From NCBI GenBank assembly GCA_031269205.1, contig JAISZM010000129.1, positions 1 through 7,188 of the forward strand: 7,188 nucleotides of DNA. Direction: 5' to 3'. Shown here in pieces: positions 4,246-7,188 of the stretch. Under the pieces are notes generated by a model. That model was not told the DNA's origin and ran no database searches. It saw nothing but the letters and a program-made list of their open reading frames with translations. Both the position numbers and the translations under genes were made by a program. Source of the DNA: Eubacteriales Family XIII. Incertae Sedis bacterium. GTDB lineage: Bacteria > Bacillota > Clostridia > Peptostreptococcales > Anaerovoracaceae. Position 1 is the first letter of the stretch. Every line of letters begins with the position of its first letter.

Positions 4246-7188
4246 GTGAATTACCGAGATAAAGATAACGAACTGAACAATTTTGAAGCCCTGCAGATAA
4301 GTCTGGCCTCGACCGAGAAGATAAGAAGTTGGTCCAAAGGCGTCGTAACAAAGCCCGAGACGATCAACTACCGTACGCTCAAGCCTGAGAAAGACGGCCT
4401 GTTCTGCGAGAAGATATTCGGTCCCACGAAGGATTGGGAGTGTCACTGCGGCAAGTACAAGCGCATACGTTACAAGGGCATCGTCTGCGACCGCTGCGGC
4501 GTCGAGGTCACGAAAGCCAAGGTGCGCCGCGAACGCATGGGGCATATCGAACGGGCCGCGCCTGTTTCTCACATATGGTACTTCAAGGGCATACCGAGCC
4601 GCATCAGCCTCGTGCTCGACATAGCGCCAAAGAAACTCGAAGAGGTTCTCTACTTCGCGAGTTACATCGTCGTCAAGCCCGGAGATACGGGGCTTGAATA
4701 CAAACAGACGATCACGGAAGACGAGTACCGACAGAACAAGATGCAGTACCGCGACGGTTTCAAGGCCGGCATGGGAGCGGAGGCCGTGCGAGATCTGCTC
4801 ACGCAGATAGACCTTGACGAACTCTCGGCCGAGTTGAAGTCCAAGCTGAAGGACGCGACAGGCCAGAAAAAGGTCAAGATAGTCAGGCGGCTCGAGGTAG
4901 TCGAGGCACTCCGCACGTCAGGCAACCGCCCCGAGTGGATGATACTCGAGGTCATCCCCGTGATACCCCCGGACATAAGGCCGATGGTTCAGCTCGACGG
5001 CGGGCGTTTCGCGACATCCGACCTGAACGATCTGTACCGCAGGGTTATCAATCGGAACAACCGGCTCATAAGGCTGAAGGATCTTTCCGCGCCCGACATC
5101 ATCGTGCGCAACGAGAAGCGTATGCTCCAGGAAGCCGTCGACGCCCTCATCGATAACGGCAGACGCGGTCGCCCCGTAACGGGTCCCGGCAGCCGCCCGT
5201 TGAAGTCGCTGTCGGATATGCTGAAGGGAAAGCAGGGACGCTTCCGTCAGAATCTGCTCGGAAAACGCGTCGACTATTCGGGACGGTCCGTCATAGTCGT
5301 CGGGCCTGAGTTGAAATTCTATCAGTGCGGGCTTCCGAAGCGGATGGCGCTTGAACTGTTCAAGCCTTTTATCATGAAAGAACTCGTCGGCAACGGCTCG
5401 GCTCACAACATAAAGATAGCGAAACGCCTCGTCGACAAGGTCATGCCCGAGGTGTGGGATGTCCTCGACATGGTCATCAAGGAGCACCCCGTGTTGTTGA
5501 ATCGCGCGCCTACACTGCATCGGCTCGGCATACAGGCGTTCGAACCCGTACTCGTCGAGGGCAAGGCCATAAGACTGCACCCGCTCGTGTGTACGGCCTA
5601 CAACGCGGACTTCGACGGCGATCAGATGGCCGTTCATGTGCCGCTGACGGTGGAGGCGCAGGCCGAGGCGCGTTTCCTCATGCTTTCGGTCAATAACATT
5701 CTTGCCCCGAAGGACGGGTCGCCGATCACGACGCCGACGCAGGACATGATACTGGGTTCGTACTACCTGACTTTGGCGGGTATAGAAGCCGACGACGCCG
5801 GCGCGTCTGCGCCTAAGGGCAAGGCGGCAAACAAGAAGGAAAAGAACGAACCCTTCAACCGTCTGAAACTGGATGAGAAGGAGGGAGTCACTTTCTGGCA
5901 AAACCCCGAAAAGGCGGCCGCGGATGGTAAGGTTCCTTTCACAGCCTACAGGGCGGAGAAGGGCGACGGGAAGGTATTCACGGATTACGACGAGATGCTT
6001 ATGGCGTATCGCGCGAACGAGGTGGCCATACACGCGAAGGTGTTTGTAAGGCGCTTTGCGGACGAGAGCGATACGAGGGGCAAACTGATAGACTCGACGG
6101 TGGGACGTTTCATCTTCAACGAGAACATCCCCCAGGATCTCGGCTTCGTCGAGCGTGACGAGCCATCGGACGACCGTTACGATCCGTACTCCCTCGAAGT
6201 CAACTTCCTCTGCGACAAGAAGGGTCTCGGCCGTATCATCGACCGCTGCTATCGCAAGCACAAGAACACGGATACGGCCATCATGCTTGACCACGTCAAG
6301 GAACTCGGCTTCCATTACTCCACGCTTGCGGCGGTCACGATCAGCGTATCGGACATGGAGATACCGAAGGAAAAGGAGAGCATCATAGAGAACGCGAACG
6401 CGCGCGTTGAAAAATATGACGATGCGTTCCAGAAGGGCATCATGACGGAAAAAGAGCGCTACGACGGCGTTGTGCGGACATGGACAAGAGCCACGGACGA
6501 CGTAGCCGACGCGCTCATGGAGTCGCTCGACAAGCTGAACAATCTCTACATCATGGCTCATTCGGGCGCCAGAGGCTCGAAGAACCAGATACGGCAGATC
6601 AGCGGAATGCGCGGACTCATGGCCACCGCGACGGGTAGGACCATCGAAATACCCATCAAGGCAAACTTCCGGGAGGGTCTGTCCGTACTCGAATACTTCA
6701 TATCGACGAACGGCGCGCGCAAGGGGCTTGCCGATACGGCTCTGCGTACGGCGGAGTCGGGTTACCTGACGCGAAGGCTCGTCGACGTATCGCACAACGT
6801 GATAGTACGCGAGGAGGATTGCGGCACGGACGAGGGCATCGTCGTATCGGACTTTCGCCAGGGCAAGGAAGTCATCGAGCGTCTGAAGCAGCGCATCATC
6901 GGACGCACCGCGTTGACGGATATCGCCGACCCCGAGACGGGAGAGATACTGGTGGAGCAGAACGAGGAGATATCCGAGGACGCCGCGGAGAGGATAGAGG
7001 CCGCCGGCATCGAGAAGGTGGCCATACGTTCCGTGTTGACCTGCCACAGTGCCACCGGCGTCTGCGCGAAGTGCTACGGGCGCAACATGGCGACGGGAGA
7101 GATCGTGAACATCGGCGAGGCTGTAGGCATACAGGCGGCTCAGTCCATCGGCGAACCCGGCACCCAGCTCACCATGCGCACCTTCCAT
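4246..7188 (+). CDS. rpoC: DNA-directed RNA polymerase subunit beta' (3'-truncated by window edge)
   Basis: Beta' is the largest core RNA polymerase subunit; it forms the clamp and carries the catalytic magnesium. The start is GTG at 4246, 5 bases after a perfect AGGAGG. It places the conserved FEALQISLAS at residues 13-22, and the next in-frame ATG lies far inside the zinc-ribbon region, so GTG is the only plausible start. The 981 visible residues hold, in order: first zinc site C66/C68/C81/C84; clamp helices with APDIIVRNEKRM (R270, E290 and A297 align with sigma-contacting E. coli R275, E295, A302); switch 2 and KRVDYSGRSVIV; R420 in NRAPTLHR; the NADFDGD loop (453-459); a 59-residue insertion (about 515-573); F-loop GARGSKNQIRQ; bridge helix (about 814-849); second zinc site C859/C933/C940/C943; and GEPGTQLTMRTFH. 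The final His aligns with trigger-loop E. coli H936, so the rest of the trigger loop and jaw lie outside. The gene is co-oriented with rpoB and likely co-transcribed. Confidence 0.98.
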   Translation, partial: MNYRDKDNELNNFEALQISLASTEKIRSWSKGVVTKPETINYRTLKPEKDGLFCEKIFGPTKDWECHCGKYKRIRYKGIVCDRCGVEVTKAKVRRERMGHIERAAPVSHIWYFKGIPSRISLVLDIAPKKLEEVLYFASYIVVKPGDTGLEYKQTITEDEYRQNKMQYRDGFKAGMGAEAVRDLLTQIDLDELSAELKSKLKDATGQKKVKIVRRLEVVEALRTSGNRPEWMILEVIPVIPPDIRPMVQLDGGRFATSDLNDLYRRVINRNNRLIRLKDLSAPDIIVRNEKRMLQEAVDALIDNGRRGRPVTGPGSRPLKSLSDMLKGKQGRFRQNLLGKRVDYSGRSVIVVGPELKFYQCGLPKRMALELFKPFIMKELVGNGSAHNIKIAKRLVDKVMPEVWDVLDMVIKEHPVLLNRAPTLHRLGIQAFEPVLVEGKAIRLHPLVCTAYNADFDGDQMAVHVPLTVEAQAEARFLMLSVNNILAPKDGSPITTPTQDMILGSYYLTLAGIEADDAGASAPKGKAANKKEKNEPFNRLKLDEKEGVTFWQNPEKAAADGKVPFTAYRAEKGDGKVFTDYDEMLMAYRANEVAIHAKVFVRRFADESDTRGKLIDSTVGRFIFNENIPQDLGFVERDEPSDDRYDPYSLEVNFLCDKKGLGRIIDRCYRKHKNTDTAIMLDHVKELGFHYSTLAAVTISVSDMEIPKEKESIIENANARVEKYDDAFQKGIMTEKERYDGVVRTWTRATDDVADALMESLDKLNNLYIMAHSGARGSKNQIRQISGMRGLMATATGRTIEIPIKANFREGLSVLEYFISTNGARKGLADTALRTAESGYLTRRLVDVSHNVIVREEDCGTDEGIVVSDFRQGKEVIERLKQRIIGRTALTDIADPETGEILVEQNEEISEDAAERIEAAGIEKVAIRSVLTCHSATGVCAKCYGRNMATGEIVNIGEAVGIQAAQSIGEPGTQLTMRTFH
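4441..4497 (+). other. rpoC: N-terminal zinc-binding site of beta'
   Basis: Four cysteines, C66, C68, C81 and C84, lie in a C-x-C-x12-C-x2-C arrangement within ECHCGKYKR...VCDRCGVEV. They match the beta' zinc ribbon near the upstream DNA and RNA exit channel (E. coli C70, C72, C85, C88). All four ligands are present. Confidence 0.93.
5602..5622 (+). other. rpoC: Catalytic magnesium-binding loop NADFDGD of beta'
   Basis: The universally conserved NADFDGD motif occupies residues 453-459. D455, D457 and D459 align with E. coli D460, D462 and D464, which hold the catalytic magnesium ions for nucleotide addition. The motif is unchanged, followed by QMAVHVPLTVEAQAEAR. Confidence 0.97.
5788..5964 (+). 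other. rpoC: Lys/Ala-rich insertion within beta' (about 59 residues)
   Basis: After the conserved DMILGSYYLTLAG, other clostridial beta' proteins run within a few residues into a GEGKVF-like motif. Here about 59 residues (about 515-573) intervene before GDGKVFTDYDEML. The first part, AGASAPKGKAANKKEKNE, is low in complexity, basic and probably flexible. The second part contains aromatic residues (F550, W551, F565, Y568) in a less repetitive stretch, FWQNPEKAAADGKVPFTAY, that could form a small folded element. The reading frame stays open and normal beta' sequence resumes. I recognise no domain in it, and the boundaries are good to a few residues. Confidence 0.7.
6685..6792 (+). other. rpoC: Bridge helix of beta'
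   Basis: Residues about 814-849 (including ISTNGARKGLADTALRTAES and GYLTRRLVDV) align with E. coli bridge helix 769-804, which spans the cleft and moves with translocation. Core residues are intact, including the counterparts of R780, K781, G782, T790 and Y795. Two positions differ from E. coli: Asn822 replaces H777, and Arg834 replaces K789, the latter common outside Proteobacteria. Confidence 0.9.
6820..7074 (+). other. rpoC: Second zinc-binding site of beta'
   Basis: Cysteines C859 (in EEDCGTDEG), C933, C940 and C943 (in CHSATGVCAKCYG) match E. coli beta' C814, C888, C895 and C898, including the C-x6-C-x2-C spacing of the last three. The feature spans the first to last ligand, with a short beta'-typical region between (GRTALTDIADPETGEILVEQ). 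All ligands are present, so the zinc site should form. Confidence 0.92.

Noticed and set aside
3451..4572. Minus-strand open frame of about 370 codons across the rpoB-rpoC junction
   Set aside because: It has the same codon-bias origin, ending opposite a rare TTA Leu codon of rpoB at 3451-3453. It is antisense to highly conserved motifs and to the rpoC ribosome binding site.
4918..7188. Long open frame on the minus strand (over 750 codons) opposite rpoC
   Set aside because: It is in register with rpoC codons and stays open only because rpoC here avoids TTA, CTA and TCA codons. It ends exactly opposite a TCA Ser codon (4918-4920) and resembles no known protein; rpoC conservation explains the sequence.

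Overview
The window is entirely coding and reads as the core of a bacterial rpoBC operon, with both genes on the + strand. Bases 1-4236 encode the RNA polymerase beta subunit (rpoB, 5' end outside the window). Bases 4246-7188 encode the beta' subunit (rpoC, 3' end outside the window). Only 9 bases separate the rpoB stop from the rpoC start, and the rpoC ribosome binding site overlaps the rpoB stop codon. I see no RNA gene, mobile element, CRISPR array, terminator or promoter.

The organism is most likely a member of Bacillota, class Clostridia. Beta has the clostridial wording throughout, for example LKFKRSNQGTCINQRP, LIGFMTWEGYNYEDA and KVHYPTLK..SPKHI. It lacks the two large insertions of E. 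coli beta and has an acidic C-terminal tail like that of Bacillus. The N-terminal zinc ribbon and clamp of beta' are also clostridial. I judge the DNA to be moderately GC-rich by eye; Leu TTA/CTA and Ser TCA codons are very rare, and Ile ATA is common. The genus cannot be named from this window.

Together the genes make the two halves of the polymerase active-site cleft. Beta supplies the rifamycin pocket, fork and active-site lysines. Beta' supplies the catalytic magnesium loop, clamp, bridge helix and start of the trigger loop, where the window ends. All catalytic residues I could check are intact.

The most unusual part is a roughly 165-170 residue insertion in beta (bases about 2185-2700). 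It is predicted to form a long antiparallel coiled-coil hairpin, with heptads that can be followed by eye and a turn at its midpoint. Beta' has a second, smaller Lys/Ala-rich insertion of about 59 residues (bases about 5788-5964). Other points are a Phe at the position of E. coli L533 in the rifamycin region, an Asn at the position of bridge-helix H777, and rpoB and rpoC lying in one reading frame separated by a single TAG.
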